Positions 25,911 through 37,603 of a DNA stretch of 64,000 nucleotides are shown one piece after another. Source of the stretch: Mycobacterium noviomagense (GTDB lineage: Bacteria > Actinomycetota > Actinomycetes > Mycobacteriales > Mycobacteriaceae); assembly GCF_010731635.1 (NCBI RefSeq), contig NZ_AP022583.1, forward strand, positions 682,001 to 746,000, given 5' to 3'. The notes under the pieces were generated by a model. It did not search any database. It was not told the DNA's origin and saw only the letters and a list, made by a program, of their open reading frames with translations. Positions within the stretch are counted from its first letter, which is position 1, and each line of letters starts with the position of its first letter. Made by a program: the position numbers and the translations under genes.

Positions 25911-27236
25911 TCAACGAGGCCCGGCGATTTCCTCCAGCATCTCGGTGACCAGCGCGGCAATCGGCGACCGCTCACTGCGCACCAGGGTGATGTGCGCGAA
26001 CAACGGGTGCCCCTTGAGCTTCTCGATCACTGCCGCCACCCCGTCGTGGCGACCGACTCGCAGGTTGTCGCGCTGGGCCACGTCGTGGGTCAACACCACT
26101 CGCGAGCCCGCGCCCAGCCGCGACAGCACCGTCAGTAGCACGTTGCGCTCCAGGGATTGCGCCTCGTCGACGATCACAAACGAGTCGTGCAGCGAGCGCC
26201 CCCGGATATGGGTGAGCGGCAAAACTTCGAGCATGCCGCGCGACAGCACCTCGTCCAGCACCGCCGGGCTGGCCAGCCCCTCGAGGGTGTCGAACACCGC
26301 CTGCGCCCACGGGCCCATCTTCTCGCTCTCGCTGCCCGGCAAATAACCCAGGTCTTGCCCGCCAACTGCATACAACGGGCGGAACACCACCACCTTGCGC
26401 TGAGTCCGGCGCTCCAACACCGCTTCCAGTCCTGCGCACAGCGCCAGCGCCGACTTGCCGGTGCCGGCTTTACCGCCCAGCGACACGATGCCCACCGACT
26501 CGTCGAGCAGCAAGTCGAGCGCCACCCGTTGCTCGGCGGATCGGCCACGCAGGCCGAACACCTCCCGGTCGCCGCGGACAAGCTGGACACGCTTGTGCGC
26601 GTTGACGCGGCCAAGCGCATGCGAGCTGCCGCCGAGCAGCCGAACCCCGGTGTGGCAGGGCAGGTCTCGGGCATCCGTCAGGTCGATCTCACCCTCGGCG
26701 AACAATGCGTCGATATCTTCGACGGCCGTCTCGATCTCGGCCATGCCGGTCCATCCGGAGGTGATGACGTCTTGGGCGTGATACTCGTCGGCGGCCAGGC
26801 CCACTGCGCCGGCCTTGACTCGCAGCGGAATGTCCTTGCTAACCAACGTAACCCGCTTGCCCTCGGCAGCGAGGTTGGCTGCGCAACTCAAGATCCGCGA
26901 GTCGTTGCACTCGGTGCGGAATCCCGCGGGCAATACCGCCGGATCACTGTGATTGAGCTCGACATGCAAGGTACCGCCTTGTGTCCCAACGGGAATAGGC
27001 TGATCCAGTCGTCCGTGCTCCAGCCGAAGGTCGTCGAACAAGCGCAATGCCTGGCGGGCGAACCAACCCAGCTCGTGGTGGTAGCGTTTGGCCTCCAGTT
27101 CGCTGATCACAACCAAAGGCACCACGACGTGGTGTTCGGCGAAGCGGGTACACGCCCACGGGTCGGACAGCAGCACGGAAGTGTCGAGCACGTACGTCCG
27201 AATGGTGTCGTGTGCAACCGACGGCGAATCAGTCAC
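25911..27236 (-). CDS. phoH2: PhoH2: PIN-domain RNase fused to PhoH ATPase/helicase
   Basis: A 441-residue fusion. The N-terminal PIN domain (residues 14-145) has acidic residues in [19 protein letters not shown] and NDSRILSCA. The C-terminal PhoH domain (about 235-435) has Walker [14 protein letters not shown] and Walker [12 protein letters not shown]. PhoH2 proteins are reported to unwind and cleave RNA using ATP. The GTG start overlaps a small upstream gene (GTGA at 27236..27233), the arrangement described for the PhoAT antitoxin. The length is close to Rv1095 (about 433 residues). Confidence 0.94.
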   Translation of the reverse strand: MTDSPSVAHDTIRTYVLDTSVLLSDPWACTRFAEHHVVVPLVVISELEAKRYHHELGWFARQALRLFDDLRLEHGRLDQPIPVGTQGGTLHVELNHSDPAVLPAGFRTECNDSRILSCAANLAAEGKRVTLVSKDIPLRVKAGAVGLAADEYHAQDVITSGWTGMAEIETAVEDIDALFAEGEIDLTDARDLPCHTGVRLLGGSSHALGRVNAHKRVQLVRGDREVFGLRGRSAEQRVALDLLLDESVGIVSLGGKAGTGKSALALCAGLEAVLERRTQRKVVVFRPLYAVGGQDLGYLPGSESEKMGPWAQAVFDTLEGLASPAVLDEVLSRGMLEVLPLTHIRGRSLHDSFVIVDEAQSLERNVLLTVLSRLGAGSRVVLTHDVAQRDNLRVGRHDGVAAVIEKLKGHPLFAHITLVRSERSPIAALVTEMLEEIAGPR

Positions 27237-27370
27237 GAAGCGCTCCTGGCGTCACTGCCCGCGCGGCCCCGCGCGGACTCGGCGGGGGCTGCGGCACCAG
27301 GACCGGGGCCGGTCCTGCCGTAGTTGTGACACAAGGCGCCGCTCGGACAGCAGAGCATGTCGCTAGCCAT
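27233..27370 (-). CDS. Small protein overlapping phoH2, candidate PhoAT antitoxin
   Basis: A 45-codon ORF beginning ATG at 27370 (alternative ATG at 27358). Its TGA overlaps the phoH2 start by 4 bp. The N-terminus has the cysteine/histidine cluster [14 protein letters not shown], which could hold a metal; the rest is Ala/Gly/Pro/Arg-rich. Mycobacterial phoH2 genes are known to be preceded by an overlapping small gene, phoAT, whose product counters PhoH2. Position and overlap fit that role. Sequence similarity to described PhoAT proteins could not be checked, and low complexity in the second half lowers confidence. Confidence 0.55.
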   Translation of the reverse strand: MASDMLCCPSGALCHNYGRTGPGPGAAAPAESARGRAGSDARSAS

Positions 27371-27425
27371 CGAATGCGACGCTACTCTGGTCGAGCCTTG
27401 CCCGCCGTGCAGGCGCGCCGGTTGG

Positions 27426-28253
27426 CTACGTGAGGACGAACTCCTGCAGCTTGGGCTCGTCGGCCAGACCCCACTCGGTGATGCGGTCGGAGATCACCTG
27501 CCGCAGGTGGGAGTCGCCGAAAATACCGGCCTGCGCGATGTTTTGCACCTTGTCCTGGTAGGCGTCGATGTCTCCGCCGACGACGTCGAGCTCAGCTGCC
27601 CGGGCGGCAATCGCGGCCACCGTCTCGTCGCGGGTGTAGGTCAGGCAGTGCGCCACCAGCTTGGCGAAGAACTCCTCGTGCCGCTCTTCGTCTTTGGCGA
27701 TCCGGGTCATGAGACCGGCAAGGATCGGCTCCTCAACGAGCGCCGCCACGTTGCGGCAGAACACCGCCTGGGCACGTTCGGCCAACGCCATGTAGACCAG
27801 GGTTTCGACTTGGCTGTAGTGGTCGGCGCGGTAGCCCTTCATCACGTGGTGGACGCGGACCTGCTCGTTGGCGGTCGGGTCGACTTCGCGTGTGACCACG
27901 AGGTACTCGCGCAACGCGATGGCGTGCAGTTGCTCCTCGGCGGTCCACCGGCCCAGCCACCGGCCCCACCACTCCTCGAGGATGAAGTGCTCGACGAGCT
28001 CGCGGTGACGCCCGGCCATGTTGTCTTTGGTGATCAGCAGGATCTCGCAGGCGTCGGTGATCACCCGGGGCAGGCTCGCTTGCGAGGGGTCCCAATCACG
28101 TCCGCCCAGAAGCGCGAAGTTCTCGCCCCGCTCAAATGGCACGTACTCGTGTGCGAACCAGAGCTCCTCGGTGTTCAGGTGGTGGTCCATGAGCCGCTCC
28201 ACCACCGGCTCGAGTTCCTGGGTCAGTGCATTAGCAACGGGTTTCACTGCCAT
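27426..28253 (-). CDS. desA2: Acyl-ACP desaturase DesA2
   Basis: A 275-residue soluble di-iron desaturase-like protein. The carboxylate-bridged iron ligands are seen in the first EENLH-type helix (WTAEEQLHAIALREYL) and in the second (RIAKDEERHEEFFAKL). DesA2 has been linked to mycolic-acid precursor synthesis. Its length equals that of Rv1094. The ATG at 28253 was chosen; nothing upstream in frame looks coding. It lies between the phoH2 unit and glyA, as in M. tuberculosis. Confidence 0.93.
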   Translation of the reverse strand: MAVKPVANALTQELEPVVERLMDHHLNTEELWFAHEYVPFERGENFALLGGRDWDPSQASLPRVITDACEILLITKDNMAGRHRELVEHFILEEWWGRWLGRWTAEEQLHAIALREYLVVTREVDPTANEQVRVHHVMKGYRADHYSQVETLVYMALAERAQAVFCRNVAALVEEPILAGLMTRIAKDEERHEEFFAKLVAHCLTYTRDETVAAIAARAAELDVVGGDIDAYQDKVQNIAQAGIFGDSHLRQVISDRITEWGLADEPKLQEFVLT

Positions 28254-28310
28254 GAAAGTAACTGTAACCCGGATTCACAGTTTGTTTAAAATCGGGGGCC
28301 GGTCGCGTGT

Positions 28311-29585
28311 TCAGACCAGCTTCCAGTCCTCCAAGCCCTCGTAGAGCGGGAACTCCCGGGTCAAGCGGGTGACTCGCTTGCGCAGTGCCGGCACGTCGGC
28401 CGACTCGCCGGCGGCCAGCGCGGTCCCGATGATGTCGGCGACCTCGGTGAACTCGGCGTCCCCGAAACCACGGGTGGCCAGCGCGGACGTCCCGACTCGC
28501 AGCCCCGAGGTCACCATCGGCGGGCGCGGGTCATTCGGGACGGCGTTGCGGTTGACGGTGATCCCGACGTCATGCAGCAGGTCCTCGGCCGCTTTGCCGT
28601 CCAGCGGAGAGTTGCGCAGGTCGACCAGCACCAAGTGGACGTCGGTGCCGCCGCTGACCACCGACACCCCGGACTTGGCGACGTCGGCGGCCAACAGCCG
28701 CTCCGCGATGATCCGCGCGCCCGACAGCGTGCGTTGCTGGCGCTCGGCGAACTCGGGGGTGCCCGCGATCTTGAGCGCGACCGCCTTGGCGGCGATGACG
28801 TGCATCAACGGTCCGCCCTGCTGACCGGGGAACACCGCGGAGTTGATGGCCTTGGCGTATTCCTGTTTGCCCAGGATCATGCCCGAGCGTGCGCCGCCGA
28901 GCGTCTTGTGCACGGTCGTGGAGACCACCGGCGCGTGCGGTATCGGAGACGGGTGCAGTCCCGCGGCGACCATGCCTGCGAAGTGGGCCATGTCGACCCA
29001 CAGGGTGGCCTCGACCTCGTCGGCGATCGACCGGAAGCCGGCGAAATCAAGAATCCGCGGGTAGGCCGACCAGCCGGCGATGATCACCTTGGGCCGGAAC
29101 TCGCAGGCCTTGGCGCGCACGGCGTCCATGTCGACCAGATGCGTCACCGGGTCGACGCCGTAGAAGCCGGCGTCGTAGAGCTTGCCGGAGAAGTTCAGCC
29201 GCATGCCGTGGGTCAGGTGACCGCCGTTGGCAAGGTCGAGCCCCAGGAGCCGCTCGCCCGGTGTCATCAGCGCGTGCAGGATCGCCGCGTTGGCCTGGGC
29301 GCCGGAATGCGGTTGCACGTTGGCGAAGTCGGCGCCGAACAACGCCTTGGCCCGGTCGCGGGCGATGTTCTCCACGACGTCGACGTACTCGCAGCCGCCG
29401 TAGTAGCGCCGGCCCGGCAGGCCTTCGGCGTATTTGTTGGTCAGCACGCTGCCCTGGGCCTGCAGCACCGAGCGCGGCGCGAAGTTCTCGGAGGCGATCA
29501 TCTCCAGCGTGTCGCGTTGGCGGCCGAGTTCTTTGCCCAGCAGGCCGGCGATCTCGGGGTCGACCTCAGCGAGCGGGGCCGACAT
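28311..29585 (-). CDS. glyA: Serine hydroxymethyltransferase (standard form)
   Basis: A 424-residue PLP enzyme converting serine and tetrahydrofolate to glycine and 5,10-methylene-THF. Signatures include [30 protein letters not shown], the active-site Lys motif [16 protein letters not shown], and [12 protein letters not shown]. It is collinear with GlyA1 (Rv1093, 426 residues). I chose the ATG at 29585 ([10 protein letters not shown]) by family length; the frame stays open to 29660, with a GTG at 29618, and none of the starts has a strong ribosome site. A longer SHMT paralogue lies immediately upstream. Confidence 0.93.
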   Translation of the reverse strand: MSAPLAEVDPEIAGLLGKELGRQRDTLEMIASENFAPRSVLQAQGSVLTNKYAEGLPGRRYYGGCEYVDVVENIARDRAKALFGADFANVQPHSGAQANAAILHALMTPGERLLGLDLANGGHLTHGMRLNFSGKLYDAGFYGVDPVTHLVDMDAVRAKACEFRPKVIIAGWSAYPRILDFAGFRSIADEVEATLWVDMAHFAGMVAAGLHPSPIPHAPVVSTTVHKTLGGARSGMILGKQEYAKAINSAVFPGQQGGPLMHVIAAKAVALKIAGTPEFAERQQRTLSGARIIAERLLAADVAKSGVSVVSGGTDVHLVLVDLRNSPLDGKAAEDLLHDVGITVNRNAVPNDPRPPMVTSGLRVGTSALATRGFGDAEFTEVADIIGTALAAGESADVPALRKRVTRLTREFPLYEGLEDWKLV

Positions 29586-29679
29586 CAGGGAGGTGGCGGT
29601 GTCAGGTGCGGCGGTCACGCAGGTCAGTCTGGCATGGGAGACCGACGAATTGGGGGCCACGTCGGACCCTCTGGGCTGT

Positions 29680-31149
29680 CTACAGCGTCAGGCCCGGGTA
29701 GAGCGGGTTTGCGGCCAGCAGCTCGGCGGCCGCGGCGCGCACCCGGTCGGCGGTGCCGTCGGCCAGCGTGTACTTCGCCTTCGAGGTGCCCACCGGCGCG
29801 GTGTTGGTCAGCACGTCGACTACGAGCTCGGCGACCCGGTCGAAGTCGGCGGCGCCGAAGCCGCGGGTGGTCAGCGCCGGAGTGCCGAACCGAATGCCGC
29901 TGGTGTACCAGGCGCCGTTGGGGTCGGCGGGTATGGAGTTGCGGTTGGTGACGACGCCGGCGTTCAGCAAAGCGGATTCGGCCTGTCGGCCGGTTAGCCC
30001 GAACGAGGTGACGTCAAGGAGCACGATGTGGTTGTCGGTGCCGCCGGTGACCAGCCGCGCGCCGCGTCGCACGAATCCGTCGGCCAGCGCCTGAGCGTTG
30101 TCGGCGACGCGCTGGGCGTAGGTCGCAAACGCGGGCTGGCGGGCCTCGGCCAACGCCACCGCCTTGGCGGCCATCACGTGCGGCAGCGGGCCGCCCAGCA
30201 CCATCGGGCAGCCCTTGTCGACGGCGTCGGCGTACTCCGGTTGCGCCAGGATCAGCCCCCCGCGGGGTCCGCGCAACGACTTATGCGTCGTGGTGGTGGT
30301 GACGTGGGCGTGCGGCACCGGATCCTCGTCGCCCGTGAACACCTTGCCGGCCACCAGCCCGGCGAAGTGGGCCATGTCCACCATCAGGGTGGCGCCCACC
30401 TCGTCGGCGATTTCGCGCATCGTGGCGAAGTTGATCCTCCGCGGGTAAGCGGAGTATCCGGCGACCAGGATCAGCGGCTTGAATTCGCGCGCGGCTGCGG
30501 CGACCGCGCCGTAGTCGAGCAGCCCGGTCTGCGGGTCGGTACCGTAGCTGCGCTGGTGAAACATCTTGCCGGAGATGTTCGGCCGGAAACCGTGGGTGAG
30601 GTGGCCGCCGGCGTCCAGCGACATGCCCAGCAGCCGCTGGCTGCCGAGCTTGTGCCGCAACGTTTCCCAGTCTTCCTCCGAGAGGTTGTTGACATGCTTG
30701 ACGCCGGCCTCGGCCAAGCTGGGTGCCTCAACGCGAGTGGCCAGGATCGCCCAGTAGGCAACGAGATTGGCGTCGATGCCCGAGTGAGGCTGGACGTAGG
30801 CATACGGCGCGCCGAACAACTCGCGGGCGTGCTCGGCGGCCACACTCTCGACGGTGTCGACGTTTTGGCATCCGGCGTAGAAGCGGTGGCCGATGGTCCC
30901 TTCGGCGTATTTGTCAGACAGCCAACTGCCCATGGTGAGCAGCACCGCGGGCGACGCATAGTTCTCGCTGGCGATCAACTTGAGCGAATCACGTTGATCA
31001 GCAAGCTCTTTACGTGTCGCAGCGGCAATACGAGGTTCGACGGATTCGATGACGTCCAGTGCGGCGCGGTAGGCGGCGCTGGCGGTATCGGCGTATTCGG
31101 CGCCAAGAGGTGGGGCTGAGGTGGCGGTTCCAGTCGAGTCAGCTGCCAT
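29680..31149 (-). CDS. Serine hydroxymethyltransferase-like enzyme, long form
   Basis: A 489-residue SHMT paralogue, longer than the standard enzyme. It keeps [32 protein letters not shown], the PLP-Lys motif [15 protein letters not shown] and [17 protein letters not shown]. It has an insertion around residues 150-190 ([23 protein letters not shown] and following) and an N-terminal extension of about 45 residues. Such long SHMTs form a separate subfamily; they may use other aldehydes or folate forms. The ATG at 31149 was picked; the frame runs further upstream only into the DUF885 gene. It is 94 bp upstream of glyA on the same strand. Confidence 0.85.
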   Translation of the reverse strand: MAADSTGTATSAPPLGAEYADTASAAYRAALDVIESVEPRIAAATRKELADQRDSLKLIASENYASPAVLLTMGSWLSDKYAEGTIGHRFYAGCQNVDTVESVAAEHARELFGAPYAYVQPHSGIDANLVAYWAILATRVEAPSLAEAGVKHVNNLSEEDWETLRHKLGSQRLLGMSLDAGGHLTHGFRPNISGKMFHQRSYGTDPQTGLLDYGAVAAAAREFKPLILVAGYSAYPRRINFATMREIADEVGATLMVDMAHFAGLVAGKVFTGDEDPVPHAHVTTTTTHKSLRGPRGGLILAQPEYADAVDKGCPMVLGGPLPHVMAAKAVALAEARQPAFATYAQRVADNAQALADGFVRRGARLVTGGTDNHIVLLDVTSFGLTGRQAESALLNAGVVTNRNSIPADPNGAWYTSGIRFGTPALTTRGFGAADFDRVAELVVDVLTNTAPVGTSKAKYTLADGTADRVRAAAAELLAANPLYPGLTL

Positions 31150-31159
31150 GCACCCGAAC

Positions 31160-33377
<2,218 letters not shown>

Positions 33378-33388
33378 CCTCGCCTTCG

Positions 33389-33844
33389 ATGAGCTTTCGA
33401 TGGATCGAGGTTGCCCGGTTTTTGTGGGGCACCACGCTTTTGACGGCTCCTCGGGCGGTCTTGTCTCGTCTGCACGGCGTGGACGTCGACCGCAACGCCG
33501 TTGTCGTCACCCGGATCCTCGGGGCACGCCACCTTGTGCAGGCGTCGCTGTCGGGCCTCAAGCCAAGCCCAGAAGTCATCGCTGCGGGTGTATGGGTGGA
33601 CTCGGTACATTCGCTGACCACGCTCGGCCTAGCGGTCGTCAATCCTCATCGGGCGCGCGGCGGAATCTTCGATACGGTCGTCGCTGCGGCCTGGGCGATT
33701 TTCGGCTGGCATGACTTGGCCACCGCGAAGACCACGGCGCCTCCTCGACAGCGACGCCGTGATCAGCTCGCACAGGTGGTGCTTCCGCGTCTGCCCGGCG
33801 GCAAGCCGTTGTGGGCGCGAGTCGAACGGGCACGGATGGCGTAG
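33389..33844 (+). CDS. Hypothetical protein with hydrophobic segments
   Basis: A 151-residue protein I do not recognise. It starts MSFRWIEVARFLWGTTLLTAP, has a central moderately hydrophobic stretch (VWVDSVHSLTTLGLAVVN, then GIFDTVVAAAWAIFGWHDLA), and ends in a basic tail (PPRQRRRDQL...WARVERARMA). Two weak membrane segments are possible. It begins 12 bp after coaA, so it may be cotranscribed with it. Composition matches its neighbours, so there is no obvious sign of transfer. Confidence 0.6.
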   Translation: MSFRWIEVARFLWGTTLLTAPRAVLSRLHGVDVDRNAVVVTRILGARHLVQASLSGLKPSPEVIAAGVWVDSVHSLTTLGLAVVNPHRARGGIFDTVVAAAWAIFGWHDLATAKTTAPPRQRRRDQLAQVVLPRLPGGKPLWARVERARMA

Positions 33845-33925
33845 CCACGTCGGATGCGCGGGCCGATGCGGGGACGTCCCACCGAAACCTCGAACGGCGG
33901 TGTCCCCGCACCGGCGATGTGGGAG

Positions 33926-34345
33926 TCAGGCCGGTAGCCGGCGCACTCCGAGGTACTGCAACAGCGCGAAAACGGCGGTGTATATGCCGCTGCCCAATGT
34001 GGCGGCGACGCCAGCCGAGGTCAACGGCACCCAGTCGGCGGCCACCACGGCGATCGCGGCCAGGGTGCAGACGATGTTGGCGATGGCGAGGCTGATGCCG
34101 GCGCGCCGCAGGTTCGGCAGCGCCGCAAGGCTGAACACGACCAGGCCGCAGAGCACGAAGGCCGCGCCCAGGCCATATTCGGTGCCGGAGCTGAACCCGG
34201 TCAGCGACGAGAAGGGGTCGGCGGCCGCCGCCACGGCCAGCCCCACGAGCCCGGTGACGGTGGCGTCGACACGCATCGCAAAGCGCAGCAACGAATCGGT
34301 CGAGTCGTACAGGGGCCGGGTTGCCAGACCAGAGACAGCGGTCAT
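33926..34345 (-). CDS. Four-helix integral membrane protein, unassigned
   Basis: A 139-residue protein with about four hydrophobic helices: VTGLVGLAVAAAADPF, YGLGAAFVLCGLVVFSLAAL, ISLAIANIVCTLAAIAVVAADW and IYTAVFALLQYLGV. There are few charged loops and no catalytic motif. I chose the ATG at 34345 because AAGGAG lies 7 bases upstream; the frame extends to 34453 without a ribosome site. The upstream gap carries repeated elements (34379-34460) suggesting regulated expression. Function is unknown; a small carrier or stress membrane protein is possible. Confidence 0.65.
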   Translation of the reverse strand: MTAVSGLATRPLYDSTDSLLRFAMRVDATVTGLVGLAVAAAADPFSSLTGFSSGTEYGLGAAFVLCGLVVFSLAALPNLRRAGISLAIANIVCTLAAIAVVAADWVPLTSAGVAATLGSGIYTAVFALLQYLGVRRLPA

Positions 34346-34378
34346 GTCAGAACTCCTTGGGACGTCGGTTGCGGTGGC

Positions 34379-34460
34379 ACATAGTTGAGCCTGCGGTCTA
34401 GGCGCTGCCAGATCGAGACATGGCACTGCCAAGCACTGCCATGCGCAACTCAACCTATGT
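34379..34460 (-). promoter_or_regulatory. Repeat-rich regulatory region upstream of the four-helix membrane protein gene
   Basis: ACATAGTTGAG (34379-34389) and CTCAACCTATGT (34449-34460) form a nearly complementary pair with one extra base, 59 bp apart. Between them, on the minus strand, TGGCAG(T/C)GC occurs three times, twice directly adjoining. The block sits 35-115 bp upstream of the ATG and looks like a multi-site operator. The regulator is not evident. Confidence 0.45.
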
Positions 34461-34487
34461 TTAATACGCGGCTATTCCCGCGCGGGT

Positions 34488-35852
34488 TCACGCGCTGTGT
34501 ACCTGCACCCGCCCGCGTAAGTCGGCGGCAATCAGCCTGGCCGCCGCGTTCTGCCAGTTGTGCAGGGAGCGCTGCGGCACCTCGGTGACCAGCCACTGCC
34601 ACGCCTGCCGGGCTGTGGGGTCCAAGCCGGCGGCGGTGGCGTTCTGCGCGTAGGCGCGCACACCGACCACGTATGGGAAATACAGCGAGTTGTAGTACCG
34701 CCAGTGCTCGGTGGTGCCGAAGTCGCCGCCGTCGCGGGGCTTGAGCCGCGCGATGTGCTCCGCCAGCAAAGCCCTGAGCTCGTTGGCCCGCTCCAACGGT
34801 TGATCAGGCGCGCCTCGGGCGGCCAACCGCTCGTCGATCACGGGCAGCGCGGTCAAGGGGCTGGCCACCAGCTTGGACAGGTCGCCGTAATGGGCGAGCG
34901 CGCGGCGGGTGAGCCGGGCGAACGTGTCGTCGTCGATGTCGTCCAGCGGGTCAGCCGAGCGCAGCGGCAATGCGGCCTCGGTGCGCCGCAGCGTGGCCCG
35001 GTCGGCGCGCAGTGTCGGCGACTGCCAGAACGCCATCCGGTCGAGCATCCCGGCCCACGGGTTGGCGAGCACCTGCGCGGCGATCGCGATCGCCACGCTG
35101 GTGAACAGCAGCACCGTCAACGCGAGCTGTGCAGTGGCTTCCTGCCGGGTCACCGCGATGGCGATCAGGGCTTGGCTGCCGAACAGCACCGCCACCACGA
35201 TGCTGCCGGCAAATGAGCGCAGCATGTCGAATCGCAGCGCCTGGCCCTCGTCGAACGCGTCCCACAGCGCGACCGCAATCCCGAGCAAGCAGACGTCGAA
35301 ACCCGTCGACGCCAATGCCAGCCAGCTGGGCACCAAACCGAGCGGAATGATCAGGATGGCGTTGCTCAACGCAAAGAACAACGTCGCGACGATGACCCAC
35401 CCGACCATCGGGACGGGCTGGGCGGGCCGAACCAGCGCAACGACCATCGCGCCCAGCGTGGAGACCGAGATCACCGCAAACATCAGCATGTGGCCGGGCC
35501 GAAGCGGCCCGTCGACGCTGCCGGCCAGCACGGCGCCCAGAAAGGTCAGCGCAGCCATCGCCGCGACCAGCAACACCTCGCCGGTGCGGGCCCGCCAGCT
35601 GTCGCCCGGCCGGGACAGCTCGAGGAGCACCGCGAACCACGCCACGCCGGGCACCCCGACCAGGTAAATCTCGGCGTGGCTCAGCGCGTCGGCATGCCCG
35701 GTGAGCCGCACCGCGTCCAGCGCCACGACGGCGGCAAATCCGCATAGTCCGATGGCCGCTAGCACCAGCACCGGTTTGCGCGGGTCGCGGGCCAGCAGAT
35801 AGAGCCCCAGCCACCAGCTCAGCGTGAACACCACCGCTGACAGCGCAGCCAT
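34488..35852 (-). CDS. Polytopic membrane protein with soluble C-terminal domain
   Basis: A 454-residue protein. The N-terminal about 265 residues have seven to eight hydrophobic helices, starting AALSAVVFTLSWWLGLYLLA and including FAGSIVVAVLFGSQALIAIAV. The layout resembles 7TM-type sensory modules. The C-terminal about 190 residues are soluble and helical (PLDDIDDDTFARLTRRALAHYGDLSKL, later LHNWQNAAARLIAADL). I see no kinase, cyclase or HTH signature. It precedes nothing obvious on its strand and follows the cis-prenyltransferase gene by 31 bp, so cotranscription with it is possible. Function is unknown. Confidence 0.65.
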   Translation of the reverse strand: MAALSAVVFTLSWWLGLYLLARDPRKPVLVLAAIGLCGFAAVVALDAVRLTGHADALSHAEIYLVGVPGVAWFAVLLELSRPGDSWRARTGEVLLVAAMAALTFLGAVLAGSVDGPLRPGHMLMFAVISVSTLGAMVVALVRPAQPVPMVGWVIVATLFFALSNAILIIPLGLVPSWLALASTGFDVCLLGIAVALWDAFDEGQALRFDMLRSFAGSIVVAVLFGSQALIAIAVTRQEATAQLALTVLLFTSVAIAIAAQVLANPWAGMLDRMAFWQSPTLRADRATLRRTEAALPLRSADPLDDIDDDTFARLTRRALAHYGDLSKLVASPLTALPVIDERLAARGAPDQPLERANELRALLAEHIARLKPRDGGDFGTTEHWRYYNSLYFPYVVGVRAYAQNATAAGLDPTARQAWQWLVTEVPQRSLHNWQNAAARLIAADLRGRVQVHSA

Positions 35853-35883
35853 GCGTTCAGTGTCGCACGGCGGCCGTCGCTAA

Positions 35884-36672
35884 TTACATGCCGTAACGGC
35901 GGTGGCGCAAGCTGTAATCGCGGAGCGCGCGCAGGAAGTCGACTCGGCGAAACGCCGGCCAGTACGCCTCGGTGAACCACATCTCGGAATAGGCGCTCTG
36001 CCACAACAGGAAACCCGACAGCCGCTGTTCTCCGGAGGTCCGGATGACCAGATCGGGGTCGGGTTGCCCTGACGTGTAAAGGTTTTCGGAGATGGCCTCG
36101 ACCGTGACCGCCTCGATGAGCTCTTCGGCGCCGGCTCCGTTGGCCAGTGCTTTGTTGAGCAGAGCGCGCACGGCGTCGACGATCTCTTGGCGACCGCCGT
36201 AGGCGACGGCGACATTGACGTGAAAGCCACTGTTGGGCCGGGTGGAGTCGACGGCCTCGCGCAGTCGGCGTGCCGTTTCCTCACCGACGAGCCCCAGATC
36301 GCCCACGGTTCGCACACTCCAGCGGTTGGCCGGCGCGCAGATCTCCTCGACGACGTCGGTGATGATCTCGATGAGTGCGGCGAGTTCGTCGGGGTCGCGT
36401 TGCAGATTTTCGGCGGACAGCAGGTAGACGGTGGCCATTTCGATGCCGGCTTCTTGGCACCAGCGCAGCATCTCGGCGACCTTGGCGGCGCCCATCCGGT
36501 AGCCGTAGCTCACGTCGTCGTAGCCCGCGCTGCGCGCCCAGCGCCGATTGCCGTCGCACAAAACGGCGATGTGGCGGGGTAACGCGGATTTCGATGCCGC
36601 CAGGCCCTGCCGTAACCGCAGCTCATAGAGCCGGTACAGCGGCTCCTTGAGCCGCGGCGGAATGATCTCCAC
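35884..36672 (-). CDS. uppS: Short-chain cis-prenyl diphosphate synthase (Rv1086-like)
   Basis: A 262-residue cis-prenyltransferase. Family regions seen are HIAVLCDGNRRWARSAG (diphosphate-binding Asp-Gly-Asn-Arg-Arg), TVYLLSAENLQR, and the C-terminal VIRTSGEQRLSGFLLWQSAYSEMWF. It is the likely orthologue of Rv1086, which makes omega,E,Z-farnesyl diphosphate, the precursor extended to decaprenyl phosphate for arabinogalactan synthesis. The chain length made here is inferred from that orthology. It is divergent from the hemolysin III-like gene. Confidence 0.9.
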   Translation of the reverse strand: MEIIPPRLKEPLYRLYELRLRQGLAASKSALPRHIAVLCDGNRRWARSAGYDDVSYGYRMGAAKVAEMLRWCQEAGIEMATVYLLSAENLQRDPDELAALIEIITDVVEEICAPANRWSVRTVGDLGLVGEETARRLREAVDSTRPNSGFHVNVAVAYGGRQEIVDAVRALLNKALANGAGAEELIEAVTVEAISENLYTSGQPDPDLVIRTSGEQRLSGFLLWQSAYSEMWFTEAYWPAFRRVDFLRALRDYSLRHRRYGM

Positions 36673-36796
36673 GGGTATCCAGACTAGTGCCGAAGCCGAG
36701 AATTACCGGCGATCTCAATGCGCGGCACCCGGGGGTTCACCGGCGCGCCCATTACTGTGGCTAGTAGGCGTCCAGCGATCTTGATGAGGGAGGGAT

Positions 36797-37537
36797 ATGA
36801 ACGCTTCGACCGGCGTAACAGACGATCCCGCTCCGTCCGGGCCGTTGGCTGCGGCCGAGCATTTGGGCGAGCAGCTCGCCGAGGGCACAGCAGAGGTCCT
36901 GACGAAGCCGCGGTTTCGGGGCTGGATCCACGTCTATTCGGCGATTGTGTCGATCATCGCGGGCGCGACCCTGGTGGCCGTGTCGTGGGCGTTGTCAGGC
37001 ACCTCCGCGGGGCTGGCCACGCTGGCCTACACCGCAGCCATCGTGGCCATGTTCGGGGTCAGCGCCACCTATCACCGCATCCACTGGAACTCGGTGACTG
37101 CGCGTACCTGGATGAGGCGGCTCGACCACTCGATGATCTTCGTGTTCATCGCCGGCAGCTACACACCGTTCGCGGTATGCGCCATGCCACCCGGGGATGG
37201 GCACCTGGTGCTGTGGATCGTGTGGGGCGGCGCGCTGGCTGGGATCGCCCTGAAGATGTGCTGGCCTACGGCGCCGCGTTGGGTGGGCGTGCCGCTGTAT
37301 CTGCTGTTGAGTTGGGTAGCGATCTGGTTTATCGGCCCGATTGTGCACGGCGCCGGGGTGGCCGCGATGGTGCTGCTCATCGTCGGTGGGGTGATCTACA
37401 GCGTCGGCGGCGTGTTCTACGGGCTACGCTGGCCCGACCCGTGGCCGAGGGTGTTCGGCTACCACGAGTTCTTCCATGCCTGCACCGCGGTGGCAGCGAC
37501 GTGCCATTACATCGCGATGTGGTTCGCCGTCTTATAG
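36797..37537 (+). CDS. Hemolysin III family membrane protein
   Basis: A 246-residue seven-helix protein of the HlyIII/PAQR family. Conserved polar residues expected for a metal-dependent hydrolase site inside the membrane are present: SATYHRIHW in the second to third helix, [17 protein letters not shown], and the C-terminal [18 protein letters not shown]is pair. It is the likely orthologue of Rv1085c. True haemolytic activity is not established for most members, and a ceramidase-like lipid activity is suggested for the superfamily. The stop is followed directly by the dispersed hairpin, copy B. Confidence 0.88.
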   Translation: MNASTGVTDDPAPSGPLAAAEHLGEQLAEGTAEVLTKPRFRGWIHVYSAIVSIIAGATLVAVSWALSGTSAGLATLAYTAAIVAMFGVSATYHRIHWNSVTARTWMRRLDHSMIFVFIAGSYTPFAVCAMPPGDGHLVLWIVWGGALAGIALKMCWPTAPRWVGVPLYLLLSWVAIWFIGPIVHGAGVAAMVLLIVGGVIYSVGGVFYGLRWPDPWPRVFGYHEFFHACTAVAATCHYIAMWFAVL

Positions 37538-37599
37538 GGCGAGCAGACGCAAAAGCCCCTTATTTCGGCACGAAATGGGGGCTTTTGCGTCTGCTCGCC
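37538..37599. repeat. Dispersed hairpin repeat, copy B (perfect 22-bp arms)
   Basis: The 22-bp left arm (37538-37559, starting GGCGAGCAGACGC) is perfectly complementary to 37578-37599. The 18-base centre contains a second stem, ATTTCG/CGAAAT (37562-37567 and 37571-37576). It begins one base after the hemolysin-like stop and ends 4 bases before the stop of the convergent KSI-like gene. It should act as a bidirectional transcription terminator. See also 12349 and 43147. Confidence 0.85.
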
Positions 37600-37603
37600 G
37601 GGG

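Noticed and set aside
28572..29951. 459-codon plus-strand frame across glyA
   Set aside because: Complement of the SHMT gene, no recognisable domain, Arg/Ala/Pro-biased shadow.
30028..31119. 363-codon plus-strand frame across the long SHMT gene
   Set aside because: Antisense to a gene with clear PLP-enzyme motifs; no motifs of its own.
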